A stretch of 64,000 bases of DNA from CAIVVT01 sp052145115 (GCA_052145115.1 JBKQPG010000043.1:1-64000), one strand, 5' to 3'; positions 8,401-17,899 are shown, counted from the stretch's first letter. Numbers and translations are program-made. The notes: a model not told the origin generated them from the sequence alone.

Positions 8401-8760
8401 ATGAAACACACGGTTGACAAGAATTCCCGCCGGCTTCGGATTCACGTCCGCATCCGCCGGGCCGTCAAAGGGTCGGTCGATCGCCCGCGCCTGGCGATAT
8501 TTCGCAGCTTGAAGCACATCTACGCGCAAATCATTGACGATCGCTCCGGGCGCACCATCGTCGCCGCGTCGTCGAATGACAAGCAATCGACGATCAGCGG
8601 CGGCAACCTCGCCGGCGCGAAGGCAATTGGCAAGCTGGTGGCCGAGCGGGCGATGGAGCACGGGATCAAGCAGGTAGTGTTCGATCGCGGCGGCTACCTG
8701 TACCACGGGCGGGTGAAGGCCCTGGCCGATGCCGCGCGGGAAGCCGGACTGGAGTTCTAA
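8401..8760 (+). CDS. rplR: 50S ribosomal protein L18
   Basis: 5S rRNA-binding protein. The 119-residue product has an Arg-rich N-terminus, then RPRLAIFRSLKHIYAQIIDD and VVFDRGGYLYHGRVKALADA, both diagnostic. The ATG at 8401 is preceded by GGGGCGAGGA, a usable ribosome binding site. It ends 4 bp before rpsE. Confidence 0.97.
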   Translation: MKHTVDKNSRRLRIHVRIRRAVKGSVDRPRLAIFRSLKHIYAQIIDDRSGRTIVAASSNDKQSTISGGNLAGAKAIGKLVAERAMEHGIKQVVFDRGGYLYHGRVKALADAAREAGLEF

Positions 8761-8764
8761 TATC

Positions 8765-9277
8765 ATGGCAACCGTTCCGCATAAGAGAATCGATCCGAAA
8801 ACGTTCAACCTGAAGGAGCAGGTCGTCTCCATCAATCGCGTCACCAAGGTCGTGAAGGGCGGCAAGAACCTGAGTTTCTCGGCGCTGGTTGTGATCGGCG
8901 ACCCGGAGCAGAAAGTCGTGGGATTTGGTTCCGGCAAGGCCAAGGAAGTTCCCGCGGCCATCAAGAAGGGTATTGAGGCGGCGAAGAAGAACCTGCGCCA
9001 CGTTCACACGCTGGGAGCCACCATCCCGCACCAGGTGCTGGGCCGGTTTGGCGCCGGACTGGTCTTATTGAAGCCGGCCCCGGAAGGCACGGGCGTGATT
9101 GCCGGCGGCCCGGTGCGCGCCGTCATTCAAGCGGCCGGGATCGGCAACGTGCTGACGAAGTCGATTGGGACGACGAACCCGCATAACGTGGTCAAGGCGA
9201 CAATCGCCGCGCTCGACGAATTGCGCGACAAGGCGCAGGTAGCCGAACTCCGCGGCCTGACGCCGGAGAATCTCTAA
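8765..9277 (+). CDS. rpsE: 30S ribosomal protein S5
   Basis: Decoding-fidelity protein of the mRNA entry site. The 170-residue product from ATG 8765 contains the dsRNA-binding-like motif VNRVTKVVKGGKNLSFSAL (here INRVTKV) and GTGVIAGGPVRAVIQAAGI. The second of these is in the universally conserved C-terminal half. Spacing to rplR (4 bp) and rpmD (3 bp) implies coupling. Confidence 0.97.
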   Translation: MATVPHKRIDPKTFNLKEQVVSINRVTKVVKGGKNLSFSALVVIGDPEQKVVGFGSGKAKEVPAAIKKGIEAAKKNLRHVHTLGATIPHQVLGRFGAGLVLLKPAPEGTGVIAGGPVRAVIQAAGIGNVLTKSIGTTNPHNVVKATIAALDELRDKAQVAELRGLTPENL

Positions 9278-9280
9278 CAT

Positions 9281-9469
9281 ATGACGCAGCAATCAACCAT
9301 CAAAATCAAGCTGGCGGCCAGCCCGATCGGAGCCCCGGACAAGATCCGGCGGGTGGTGAAGGGGCTCGGTCTGAAAAAGATGAATCAGGTGGTGGAGAGA
9401 CCCGACACGCCGGGTTTCCGCGGCATGGTTGCCAAGGCGCCCCACTTGTTGAAGCTGGTAGTCGGGTAG
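9281..9469 (+). CDS. rpmD: 50S ribosomal protein L30
   Basis: Small L30 protein of 62 residues, with the IKIKLAASPIGAPDKIRRVV first strand/helix and the GLKKMNQVVERPDTPGFRGM motif. Length and order (S5-L30-L15) are standard. The 31-bp gap to rplO carries a GATAGAGAG purine run. Confidence 0.95.
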   Translation: MTQQSTIKIKLAASPIGAPDKIRRVVKGLGLKKMNQVVERPDTPGFRGMVAKAPHLLKLVVG

Positions 9470-9500
9470 GACGGAAATCGCGACGGATAGAGAGCACAAG

Positions 9501-10088
9501 ATGGACCTCAGCAATCTCAAGCCCCCGGCGGGCCAGGTGAAGATACAGCGCCGCATCGGCCGCGGCATGGGCTCGGGCCGCGGCAAGTACTCGGGCCGTG
9601 GACAGAAGGGCCAGAAGTCGGTCAGCGGTTATTCGGCCAGTCGCGGCTTTGAGGGCGGCCAGATGCCGCTGCACCGGCGGCTGCCGAAGCGCGGCTTTAC
9701 CAACGCGTTGTTCCGGAAGCACTTCGCGATCGTCAACGTGGCCGCTTTCGAGAAGCTCGACGGCGCATCCTTCACGCCGCAACAGTTGCTCGATCTGGGC
9801 GTCATCAGCAAGCTCGGCGATGGCCTCAAAATTCTGGCCAACGGCGAGTTGACCCGCAAGATTCACGTCGAAGCGCACTGTTTTTCAAAAGCGGCCGAGG
9901 AGAAGATCAAAGCCGCCGGCGGCAGCGTAGCCGTGATCGAGCAGAAGAAAACCGGCATCGCTCTCGCGGATGAGGCGAAGAAAAGCAAGCGCGCTGCCGC
10001 GGTAAAGAAAAAGAGCGGAAGCTCTTCCGCAGCGGGTTCGCAGGCTGGTGACAGCCCTGCGCCAGCTAAGCCGAAGAAGAGCAAATAG
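9501..10088 (+). CDS. rplO: 50S ribosomal protein L15 with basic C-terminal extension
   Basis: L15 begins MDLSNLKPPAGQ and has the glycine/arginine-rich RIGRGMGSGRGKYSGRGQKG and GFEGGQMPLHRRLPKRGFTN segments. The conserved fold ends near residue 150. The last 45 residues form a Lys/Ala/Ser-rich tail (VKKKSGSSSAAGSQAGDSP) absent from most L15 proteins, giving 195 residues instead of about 145-150. The 68-bp gap before secY holds a G-rich purine run. Confidence 0.95.
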   Translation: MDLSNLKPPAGQVKIQRRIGRGMGSGRGKYSGRGQKGQKSVSGYSASRGFEGGQMPLHRRLPKRGFTNALFRKHFAIVNVAAFEKLDGASFTPQQLLDLGVISKLGDGLKILANGELTRKIHVEAHCFSKAAEEKIKAAGGSVAVIEQKKTGIALADEAKKSKRAAAVKKKSGSSSAAGSQAGDSPAPAKPKKSK

Positions 10089-10156
10089 CTCATGAGGAGA
10101 CGGAGAAGCGCGAGTTAGTCTTTTCCCTTGGGGAAAAGGCGGCGGATGGAAAGCCC

Positions 10157-11563
10157 ATGCAGAAATTCTTCGAAGCTCTGGCGAATGTCTTCAAGGTATC
10201 CGAACTTCGGACCCGCGTTCTGTTCACGTTGGGTCTGTTAGCCGTCTACCGGCTGGGCGCCTCGGTGCCGATTCCCGGCGTGGATGCGATCCGTTTCGAG
10301 GAGTTCGTCAACCGCAGCGCCGGCAGCCTGTTCGGCTTCCTCGACATGTTCAGCGGCGGCCAGTTCCGCCGCCTCACGGTTTTCGCCCTGGGCATCATGC
10401 CCTATATCACGGCTTCCATCGTCCTGCAGTTGTTGACCGTCGTCGTCCCGACGCTTGAGAAGCTGCAGAAGGAAGGCGAACTCGGCCGGCGCAAAATCAC
10501 CCAATGGACCCGCTATCTGACCATCGGCCTGTCGATGATGCAATCGCTGTTCATCGCGACCGCGCTGCAGAGGCAAGGCAATTTCGTTCTCAATCCCGGC
10601 GTCGCTTTTGTGCTGCAAACGATGCTGACGCTCACCGCGGGCACGGCCTTCATCATGTGGCTGGGCGAGCAGATCACCGAGCGCGGCATCGGCAACGGCA
10701 TGTCGCTGATCATCTTCGCCGGCATCGTGGCCGGCCTGCCCGCCGCCGTGGCGCAGATTTACCGCAATACTTTTGTGACCGGCCAATGGCACCCGCTGCA
10801 GATGATCCTCATCCTGGCGGCCATGGTGTTAGTGGTGGCATTTATCGTGCTGGTCGAGCGCGGCGAGCGCCGCATCCCGGTGCAATACGCCAAGCGTGTT
10901 GTCGGCCGCAGGATGCTGGGCGGGCAGTCTACCCACATGCCCTTGAAGGTGAACGCCGGCGGCGTCATCCCGGTCATCTTCGCATCGTCGCTGCTGGCTT
11001 TCCCGCTGACATTACTGAATGTGCCGGCCCTGGCCAATAACAGTTGGATCTCCAGCACGCTGCGGTCGATGGGCTACGGCGAGCCGCTGTATGTGCTGCT
11101 GTTCATCGTGCTGATCGTCTTTTTCTCGTTCTTCTACGTGTCGATCATCTTCAATCCCAACGAGGCGGCCGACAACATGCGCCGCTACGGCGGGTTCATC
11201 CCGGGCATCCGTCCGGGCAAGAATACCGCCGACTACATGAACGCCATTCTCAGCCGCATCACTGTGGTCGGCGGGCTGTATCTTTCCTTGCTGGCCATCA
11301 TTCCGCAGATCATGATCAGCGGCATCAAGCTGCAGCACCTGCCGCCGGCGATGCTGGGCAATTGGATCGACGCCCATTTCCCGCGCTTCCTGCTGGACGG
11401 GCTGGGGGTGACGTTTTACTTCGGTGGAACCTCGCTGCTGATCGTGGTCGGCGTGGCGATGGACACCGTGAACCAGGTCGAGGCGCAGTTGATCATGCGC
11501 CATTATGAAGGGTTTACGCCGCGTTCGGGACGCATTCGAGGCCGTCGCAGCGCCTCAGCCTGA
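10157..11563 (+). CDS. secY: Preprotein translocase subunit SecY
   Basis: Channel of the Sec translocon. The 468-residue product has the SecY signature GIMPYITASIVLQLL near residue 78, the GIGNGMSLIIFAGI stretch and ten hydrophobic segments. The C-terminal YEGFTPRSGRIRGRR tail is cytoplasmic. It is located at the end of the spc block, as is usual. The many exported proteins encoded downstream would use this channel. The usual follower, adk, is absent. Confidence 0.97.
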   Translation: MQKFFEALANVFKVSELRTRVLFTLGLLAVYRLGASVPIPGVDAIRFEEFVNRSAGSLFGFLDMFSGGQFRRLTVFALGIMPYITASIVLQLLTVVVPTLEKLQKEGELGRRKITQWTRYLTIGLSMMQSLFIATALQRQGNFVLNPGVAFVLQTMLTLTAGTAFIMWLGEQITERGIGNGMSLIIFAGIVAGLPAAVAQIYRNTFVTGQWHPLQMILILAAMVLVVAFIVLVERGERRIPVQYAKRVVGRRMLGGQSTHMPLKVNAGGVIPVIFASSLLAFPLTLLNVPALANNSWISSTLRSMGYGEPLYVLLFIVLIVFFSFFYVSIIFNPNEAADNMRRYGGFIPGIRPGKNTADYMNAILSRITVVGGLYLSLLAIIPQIMISGIKLQHLPPAMLGNWIDAHFPRFLLDGLGVTFYFGGTSLLIVVGVAMDTVNQVEAQLIMRHYEGFTPRSGRIRGRRSASA

Positions 11564-11999
11564 TGCTGAGAAGATGGGAGCGCGACGGGGTCGAAGTTGT
11601 CTTGCCGGGACCGAGTCTGGGGGGCTCGTGGTAGACGAACACCAGGCGGGAGTAGTACATCGGTATGTCCGCGCCGGCCGGTCGCCCGGCAATGGCGATC
11701 CGCGCGCGGTTGGGCGGCGGCTGGCGGCCGAGGCGCCGCGATTGGGGTTCTCCCCGGTTGGTGATCTAGTTGGGAGTAGATTACAATAAAGTTATAAGTC
11801 GGATTGCGGGTCGCCGGCAGCATCCGCGCTGCAGCGCCTTAGACGATTTGGCCGCCACCCCACCCAACGTGCCCGGGAGTTGTGATCGTCCAGCGGAAAC
11901 GCGCGTGGTTCGCAGTGCTGTGCGGGTGTGCGAAATGGATGACCGAGATACGAGCCCGGCGCAGCCCTGGGGCCGGATCCGTGGCTGATTGGTTTTGGA
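11564..11999 (+). other. Intergenic region in place of adk
   Basis: This 436-bp stretch between secY and map has no convincing gene. In many bacteria adenylate kinase sits exactly here. A short frame right after secY reads VEVVLPGPSLGGSW (about 11593-11634) and is loosely like the Adk P-loop (VxLLGPPGAGKGT), but it hits a stop at once and nothing Adk-like follows. The right half contains a candidate promoter for map. The relic idea is inference and weak. Confidence 0.5.
11758..11787 (+). promoter_or_regulatory. Candidate sigma-70 promoter for map
   Basis: TTGGTG (11758-11763), an 18-bp spacer and TACAAT (11782-11787, 5 of 6 to consensus) lie in a local AT-rich island, about 205 bp ahead of the map start. 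It would restart transcription of the map-infA-rpmJ-rpsM block after the break left by the missing adk. Confidence 0.45.
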
Positions 12000-12770
12000 A
12001 TGATAGTTCGCAAAAGCCCTGCTGAATTGGAAAAGATGCGCAAAGCAGGCCTGCTGGTGTGGAAAATCCTGCAGGAGCTGGCGGGGCTGGTGGGAGTGGG
12101 CGTGACGACGTTCGACCTGGAGCAGTCCGCAGATCGGATGATCTCCGGCGCGGGAGCCAGGCCGGCGTTCAAGGGTTACTATGTGCCGGCCGCCGGAGGC
12201 AAGTACCCTTACGTGCTGTGCACTTCGGTCAACAACGAAGTGGTGCACGGCATGCCGTCGCCGAAGCGCGCGCTGGTGAAGGGGGATATTGTTTCGATCG
12301 ATACGGGAGTGCAGTTGGACGGCTACTTCGGGGATTCGGCTGTGACGATAGCCGTCGGCGAGATCAACGGGCAGGTGAAGAAGCTGCTCGAAGTGACGCG
12401 GACGGCGCTGGAGTTGGCGATTGAACAGATGCGGCCGGGCAACCGCTTGTTTGATGTTTGCGGCGCCGTGGAAAGGCACGTCACTTCGAACGGGTTCTCG
12501 ATCGTGCGCGAGTATGTCGGACATGGGATCGGGACGTCGCTGCATGAGGAACCGCAGGTCCCCAACTATGTGGACCCGCGAAATGAGAATCCGCGCCTGA
12601 AAGAGGGCATGGTTCTGGCGATTGAGCCGATGGTGAACGCCGGGCGTGCGGAGACTCAGGTCCTGGCCGACCATTGGACGGCGGTGACCCGGGATGGCAG
12701 CTATTCGGCGCACTTTGAACACGTCGTGGCTGTCACGGGCGATGGGCCTTGGGTACTGACCCGGCCGTGA
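12000..12770 (+). CDS. map: Methionine aminopeptidase, type I
   Basis: Removes the N-terminal Met from nascent proteins. The 256-residue product shows the metal-ligand motifs of MetAP-I in order: SIDTGVQLDGYFGDSAVTI (two Asp), GHGIGTSLHEEP (His), VLAIEPMVNAG (Glu) and AHFEHVVAVT (Glu). There is no N-terminal zinc-finger extension, so it is the short bacterial form. The ATG at 12000 lies in TGGAATGATAG with no strong Shine-Dalgarno. Confidence 0.96.
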   Translation: MIVRKSPAELEKMRKAGLLVWKILQELAGLVGVGVTTFDLEQSADRMISGAGARPAFKGYYVPAAGGKYPYVLCTSVNNEVVHGMPSPKRALVKGDIVSIDTGVQLDGYFGDSAVTIAVGEINGQVKKLLEVTRTALELAIEQMRPGNRLFDVCGAVERHVTSNGFSIVREYVGHGIGTSLHEEPQVPNYVDPRNENPRLKEGMVLAIEPMVNAGRAETQVLADHWTAVTRDGSYSAHFEHVVAVTGDGPWVLTRP

Positions 12771-12800
12771 GGCCGGCGGCGAACGGCCGGAGCTGAGGCA

Positions 12801-13022
12801 ATGCCGGGAGATCGTGAGCCGGTGCGGGCCGTGGTGGTGGAGATTCTTCCGAGTCTGGCCTACCGGCTGGAAGTGGAAGGAAGCCGGGCTGAGGTCATCG
12901 CCCACCCGGCCGGGGCGGCTGGAAAGAATTATGTCCGGCTGCGTTTGAGGGATGTCGTTCTGGTGGAGCTTTCCGCCGAGGATCCCGGACGCGGCCGGGT
13001 GGTGAGAGTGTTGCAGAGTTGA
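12801..13022 (+). CDS. infA: Translation initiation factor IF-1, divergent
   Basis: The 73-residue OB-fold product lies between map and rpmJ, the normal infA position. It aligns through VVVEILPSLAYRLEVEGS, the AH-x-G stretch, KNYVRLRLRDVVLVELS and GRGRVVRV. However, the rRNA-contacting HISGKMR of IF-1 reads HPAGAAGK, and GDKVTVE reads RDVVLVE. Either it is a fast-evolving IF-1 or a paralogue backed by a canonical copy elsewhere. Family assignment is firm; full function is inference. Confidence 0.8.
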   Translation: MPGDREPVRAVVVEILPSLAYRLEVEGSRAEVIAHPAGAAGKNYVRLRLRDVVLVELSAEDPGRGRVVRVLQS

Positions 13023-13052
13023 GCGATTCGAGTTGTCAGGAAGGGCACTTCG

Positions 13053-13166
13053 ATGAAAGTCAGGGCGTCGGTTAAAAAGATTTGTGACAAGTGCAAGATC
13101 GTCCACCGCCAGGGCGTGGTGCGGGTGATCTGCACCAACCCCAAGCACAAGCAACGGCAAGGGTAA
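13053..13166 (+). CDS. rpmJ: 50S ribosomal protein L36
   Basis: A 37-codon gene reading MKVRASVKKICDKCKIV, then VVRVICTNPKHKQRQG. Cys11, Cys14, Cys27 and His32 form the zinc site of the C+ type of L36. It follows infA and precedes rpsM by 13 bp, the standard order. A GGAAGGG ribosome binding sequence stands upstream. Confidence 0.95.
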   Translation: MKVRASVKKICDKCKIVHRQGVVRVICTNPKHKQRQG

Positions 13167-13179
13167 GAGAGGGAATCCG

Positions 13180-13560
13180 ATGGCGCGCATTGCAGGTGTG
13201 GATCTTCCGGCTCGCAAACGGGCCGAGATCGGTCTGACGTACATTTACGGAATCGGCCGCACGCGGGCCAAGTCGATCTTGTTCCGCTCGGGGATCAACC
13301 CGGATACGAGAGTGGCGGATCTCACCGAGGAAGAGGTGAGCAAGATCCGGCAGATCCTGGAAGATGAAGGCGCGGTGGAAGGCGATCTGCGCAAGGAACT
13401 TTCGATGAACATCAAACGGCTCATCGAAATGGGCTCCTACCGCGGCCTGCGGCATCGCCGCGGCCTGCCGGTGCGGGGGCAGCGCACGCACACCAACTCG
13501 CGCACCCGCAAAGGTCCGCGCCGCGGGACCGTGGCCAACAAGAAGAAGGCCGGCAAGTAA
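13180..13560 (+). CDS. rpsM: 30S ribosomal protein S13
   Basis: Head protein contacting P-site tRNA and forming intersubunit bridges. The 126-residue product begins MARIAGVDLPARKRAEIGLTY, has the helix-two-turn-helix region and ends with RTHTNSRTRKGPRRGTVANK, all typical. It opens the alpha-operon block S13-S11-S4-RpoA-L17. Confidence 0.97.
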   Translation: MARIAGVDLPARKRAEIGLTYIYGIGRTRAKSILFRSGINPDTRVADLTEEEVSKIRQILEDEGAVEGDLRKELSMNIKRLIEMGSYRGLRHRRGLPVRGQRTHTNSRTRKGPRRGTVANKKKAGK

Positions 13561-13584
13561 TCCAGGGTCTGAAGGGAATTCGAC

Positions 13585-13995
13585 ATGGCAAAAGCACCGG
13601 CCAAGAGCAGCAAGAAAAAGACCTTCAAGAAGAAGGAAAAGAAGAATGTCCCCGTCGGGCTGGTCCACGTCCAGGCGACATTCAACAACACCATCATCAC
13701 GATCACGGATCCGCTGGGGAACGTTTTGAGCTGGTCCAGTTCCGGCTCCCTCGGTTTCCGCGGCTCGCGCAAGGGCACCCCTTTCGCCGCCCAGCAGGCT
13801 GCTCTCACGGCGGCCACTAAGGCCAAGGAAGCGGCGGGGCTGCGCCAGGTGGACGTTCGGGTGGAGGGCCCGGGCTCGGGCCGCGAGTCGGCCATTCGCG
13901 CCCTCGCCACGGCCGGAATCGAAGTGCGGACCATCCGCGACGTCACGCCGATTCCGCACAATGGCTGTCGTCCGCCCAAGCGCCGCCGCGTCTGA
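13585..13995 (+). CDS. rpsK: 30S ribosomal protein S11
   Basis: Platform protein near the E site. The 136-residue product has a Lys-rich N-terminus of about 20 residues, then VHVQATFNNTIITITDPLGN, and ends IRDVTPIPHNGCRPPKRRRV, the invariant S11 C-terminus. It is preceded by GAAGGGAA at proper spacing. A 160-bp spacer, longer than elsewhere in the block, follows before rpsD. Confidence 0.97.
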   Translation: MAKAPAKSSKKKTFKKKEKKNVPVGLVHVQATFNNTIITITDPLGNVLSWSSSGSLGFRGSRKGTPFAAQQAALTAATKAKEAAGLRQVDVRVEGPGSGRESAIRALATAGIEVRTIRDVTPIPHNGCRPPKRRRV

Positions 13996-14155
13996 TCTGC
14001 GAGTTTCGCCGGAGCCCGCCATGGCGGTTCCGGCATCCCGTTCTGGTGAGCAGCGCCGGATCGGGCTGTGGCAAGCAGGAAGAAGGCCGCCCCCGCGGCT
14101 GTAAACTGCACCTCGGAGCCGTCCTCGCGGACGGCCGGTAGTGAAGGAGGTTGGA

Positions 14156-14788
14156 TTGGCACGTTACATCGGCCCGGTTTGCCGGCTGTGCCGGCGCGAG
14201 GGCATGAAGTTATTTCTGAAGGGCGCGCGCTGCTCGAGCGACAAGTGCGCTATCGAGAAACGCAATTTTCCCCCCGGGCAGCATGGCAAGGACCGCAAGC
14301 CCAAGATCGTGGGCTACGGCCTGCAGTTGCGTGAAAAGCAAAAGGCCAAGCGCTACTACAGCCTGTCCGAGGTTCAGTTCCGCAACCTGTTCGAGAAGGC
14401 CACCCGCCAGAAGGGCGTCACCGGCGAGAACTTGCTGGGCATGCTGGAGCGGCGGCTGGACAACATCATCCATCGGATCGGATTCGGCGCCAGCCGGGCC
14501 ATGGCTCGCCAGTTGGTGCGCCACGGCCACATCGCCGTGAACGGGAGAAAAGTCAACATTCCTTCCTACATCGTGCGTCCCAACGATGTCGTCGAAATCC
14601 GTCCCAACAGCCGCACCAACGCCGCGGTCACGGGTTCGCTGGACGCAACTGCTCATTTGCCGGCGCCGAATTGGATCGAAGTGGATCGCGAGAACTTGAA
14701 AGCCCGTATCCTCGCCCATCCGAAACGTGCGGACCTCGTGCAGATCAAGCTGGATGAGCAACTGATCGTCGAGCTGTACTCGAAGTAA
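14156..14788 (+). CDS. rpsD: 30S ribosomal protein S4, zinc-binding
   Basis: Primary 16S-binding protein with an S4 RNA-binding fold (RLDNIIHRIGFGASRAMARQ). I place the start at TTG 14156, five bases after a perfect AAGGAGG (14144-14150), which gives the usual N-terminus LARYIGPVCRLCRREG and 210 residues. A GTG at 14141 would put the Shine-Dalgarno inside the gene. Cys9, Cys12, Cys26 and Cys31 form the four-Cys zinc site found in some bacterial S4 proteins. Confidence 0.96.
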   Translation: MARYIGPVCRLCRREGMKLFLKGARCSSDKCAIEKRNFPPGQHGKDRKPKIVGYGLQLREKQKAKRYYSLSEVQFRNLFEKATRQKGVTGENLLGMLERRLDNIIHRIGFGASRAMARQLVRHGHIAVNGRKVNIPSYIVRPNDVVEIRPNSRTNAAVTGSLDATAHLPAPNWIEVDRENLKARILAHPKRADLVQIKLDEQLIVELYSK

Positions 14789-14799
14789 AGGAGCGAGCG

Positions 14800-15834
14800 A
14801 TGTTCAAAGGTTTCCAGAAGCCCAAACGGCTGGTGGCCAATACCGAGACTTTGACCGACCGGTACGGCATGTTCACCGCACAGCCGTTCGAGCGCGGTTT
14901 CGGGACGACGATCGGGAATGCCCTGCGGCGAATCCTGCTCAGCTCCATCGAAGGCGCGGCCATTACCGCCGTCCGCATCGACGGAGTGGAGCATGAGTTC
15001 AGTCCCATTCCCGGCGTGGTGGAAGACGCCACGGATATTATCCTCAACCTGAAACAGATCCCCTTCAAGATGGCGGACGAGGGGATGAAGGCCCTCAACC
15101 TGCGGGTCGACCAGGCCTGCGAGGTGACCAGCGGCATGATCGAATCAGGCCCGGATGTCGAGGTGCTGGACCGCAACCTGCACATCGCCACCGTCTCCAC
15201 CGGCGGCAGCCTGGCCATCGAAATGCGCCTGAAGCAGGGCCGCGGCTACGTCAGCCGCGATCGCAACTTCGACGATGATCTTCCGCTGGGCTATATCCCC
15301 ATCGATTCGGTCCATTCCCCGGTGCGCAAAGTGAAATATACGGTCGAGGCGGCGCGGCTGGGCCAGATGACCGATTACGACAAGTTGATCCTTGAAGTCT
15401 GGACCAACGGCGCGGTCTCGCCCCAGGACTCGGTCGGCATGGCCTCCAAGCTGCTGAAGGACCACATGTCCATCTTCATCAACTTTGAGGAAACCCCCGA
15501 AATGGCCGAGGAGCCCGTCGAGCGCGTCGCCACCCAGATGTACGAGGTGCTGAACCGCTCGGTGGAGGAGCTCGAGCTCAGCGTCCGCTCCTATAATTGC
15601 TTGAAAAACGCCAACATCCAGAGCATCGGCGACTTGGTGCAGAAGAGCGAGTCCGAAATGCTGCGCACCAAGAACTTCGGCCGCAAATCGCTCAATGAAA
15701 TCAAGGAGATCCTGGCCGGTCTGGGCCTCTCCTTCGGCATGAAGATCGACGCCCAGGGACGTCTGATCAGCCCCAGCGGACAGCCCGTTGTTCCAGGCTC
15801 CGGCGAGGCGGAAAGCCCCGAGGCGGGCGGTTGA
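14800..15834 (+). CDS. rpoA: DNA-directed RNA polymerase subunit alpha
   Basis: Scaffold for RNA polymerase assembly and target of upstream elements and activators. The N-terminal domain (RYGMFTAQPFERGFGTTIGN near residue 22) and the C-terminal helix-hairpin-helix domain (SYNCLKNANIQSIGDLVQKS and GRKSLNEIKEILAGLGL near residues 265-315) are complete. Its 344 residues include a 25-residue Pro/Gly/Glu-rich tail. It begins 11 bp after rpsD. Confidence 0.97.
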   Translation: MFKGFQKPKRLVANTETLTDRYGMFTAQPFERGFGTTIGNALRRILLSSIEGAAITAVRIDGVEHEFSPIPGVVEDATDIILNLKQIPFKMADEGMKALNLRVDQACEVTSGMIESGPDVEVLDRNLHIATVSTGGSLAIEMRLKQGRGYVSRDRNFDDDLPLGYIPIDSVHSPVRKVKYTVEAARLGQMTDYDKLILEVWTNGAVSPQDSVGMASKLLKDHMSIFINFEETPEMAEEPVERVATQMYEVLNRSVEELELSVRSYNCLKNANIQSIGDLVQKSESEMLRTKNFGRKSLNEIKEILAGLGLSFGMKIDAQGRLISPSGQPVVPGSGEAESPEAGG

Positions 15835-15874
15835 TGGCGGGGCTCCGGGTCCCGGTTCAGGAGAGGAATCGATC

Positions 15875-16333
15875 ATGAGGCATAACAAGGCAGGTTTCAA
15901 GCTTGGGCGGAACATGAGTTCGCGCCGCTCCCTGCTTCGCAATCTGGTGACCAGCGTCGTCGAGCAGGAGCGGATCATTACCACCGTTCCCAAGGCCAAG
16001 GCAGCTAAGCCATTGCTGGAGAAGATGATCACCCTGGGCAAGCAGGATACTCTGCACGCCCGGCGTTTGGCCGCGGGCTTCCTGATGACCCCGGCCTCCG
16101 TCAAGAAGCTGTTCGACAAACTCGGCCCGCGTTTTTCCCAGCGCAACGGCGGTTACAGCCGCATTGTGCGCGTCGGACGGAGGGTGGGCGACGGCGCCGA
16201 GCAGGCGCTGCTCGAACTGGTCGGCAGCGAACTCGTGAAGCGCGCCGCCGAGCGGGCCAAGCGCCGTGAAGAGCGCCTCAAAGCGATGCGCGAGGGCCGC
16301 GAGGCGGAAGAGGGAGGCGGCGAGTCCGCCTGA
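15875..16333 (+). CDS. rplQ: 50S ribosomal protein L17 with charged tail
   Basis: Tunnel-exit protein. The ATG at 15875 gives MRHNKAGFKLGRNMSSRRSL; the core runs to the YSRIVRVGRRVGDGAEQALLEL region near residue 110. The remaining 40 residues are a charged Lys/Arg/Glu tail (KRREERLKAMREGREAEEG). Last gene of the ribosomal superoperon, closed by a hairpin 31 bp downstream. Confidence 0.96.
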   Translation: MRHNKAGFKLGRNMSSRRSLLRNLVTSVVEQERIITTVPKAKAAKPLLEKMITLGKQDTLHARRLAAGFLMTPASVKKLFDKLGPRFSQRNGGYSRIVRVGRRVGDGAEQALLELVGSELVKRAAERAKRREERLKAMREGREAEEGGGESA

Positions 16334-16363
16334 CCACTAACCATAAGTAGCTGAGGATATTAC

Positions 16364-16402
16364 CGGCCCCGGGCTCCGCAGGAGTTCCGGGGCCGTTGGT
16401 TT
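16364..16402 (+). terminator. Terminator-like hairpin after rplQ
   Basis: CGGCCCCGG (16364-16372) pairs with CCGGGGCCG (16387-16395), and an inner CTCC/GGAG pairing extends the stem. A short TTGGTTT follows, so it is a G+C-rich hairpin with a poor U tract. It lies at the natural end of the ribosomal operon. Confidence 0.6.
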
Positions 16403-16645
16403 GCCGGCGATACGCGCCGCCGCGCCTTCACGCTGCCCAAGAACGAACTTGCCAAGCCCCGCTCCATCAAGGTCGAAGTAGCCCAGAAGCAAGCGTCCTT
16501 TTGGCGACCGCTCCAGCCCCCCTCCTCCAGCCGTTCAGCCCTCCGCTCAACCCACAGCCAGAACCATTCGGAGCGTTGTAATCCCCTTTAACTTGCATAG
16601 TTTGACCAGATCTGGCCATCCTCGGTAGACTGACAGGAGAGCCGA
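16403..16645 (+). other. Intergenic region upstream of metK
   Basis: No gene is recognisable here; the short open frame at 16396-16581 has no conserved content. A weak promoter candidate is TTGTAA (16576-16581), a 16-bp spacer and TAGTTT (16598-16603), in the only AT-rich part. Transcription from it would give a metK leader of about 120 nt containing the paired hairpins annotated next. Confidence 0.35.
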
Positions 16646-16681
16646 CCGCCGGCTGGCTTCCGCCGCCGGCGTGGCGGAGCC
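16646..16681 (+). promoter_or_regulatory. metK leader with two alternative hairpins
   Basis: Arm CGCCGGC (16647-16653) can pair with GCCGGCG (16665-16671). Alternatively GGCTTCCGCC (16655-16664) can pair with GGCGGAGCC (16673-16681, one bulged T), whose loop is exactly the right arm of the first hairpin. The connecting loops are too short for both to form as a pseudoknot, so they look mutually exclusive. No SAM-I, SAM-II or SAH riboswitch consensus was seen. Regulatory function is inference. Confidence 0.4.
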
Positions 16682-16732
16682 TTTGCGCTTCCTGAAGCCC
16701 TGGGGTACTCCAAACAGCAACGGAGGACTAAG

Positions 16733-17899
<1,167 letters not shown>

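Noticed and set aside
16560..16732. SAM-I, SAM-II or SAH riboswitch upstream of metK
   Set aside because: The core sequences of these classes were not found; only the alternative hairpins were kept, as a candidate.
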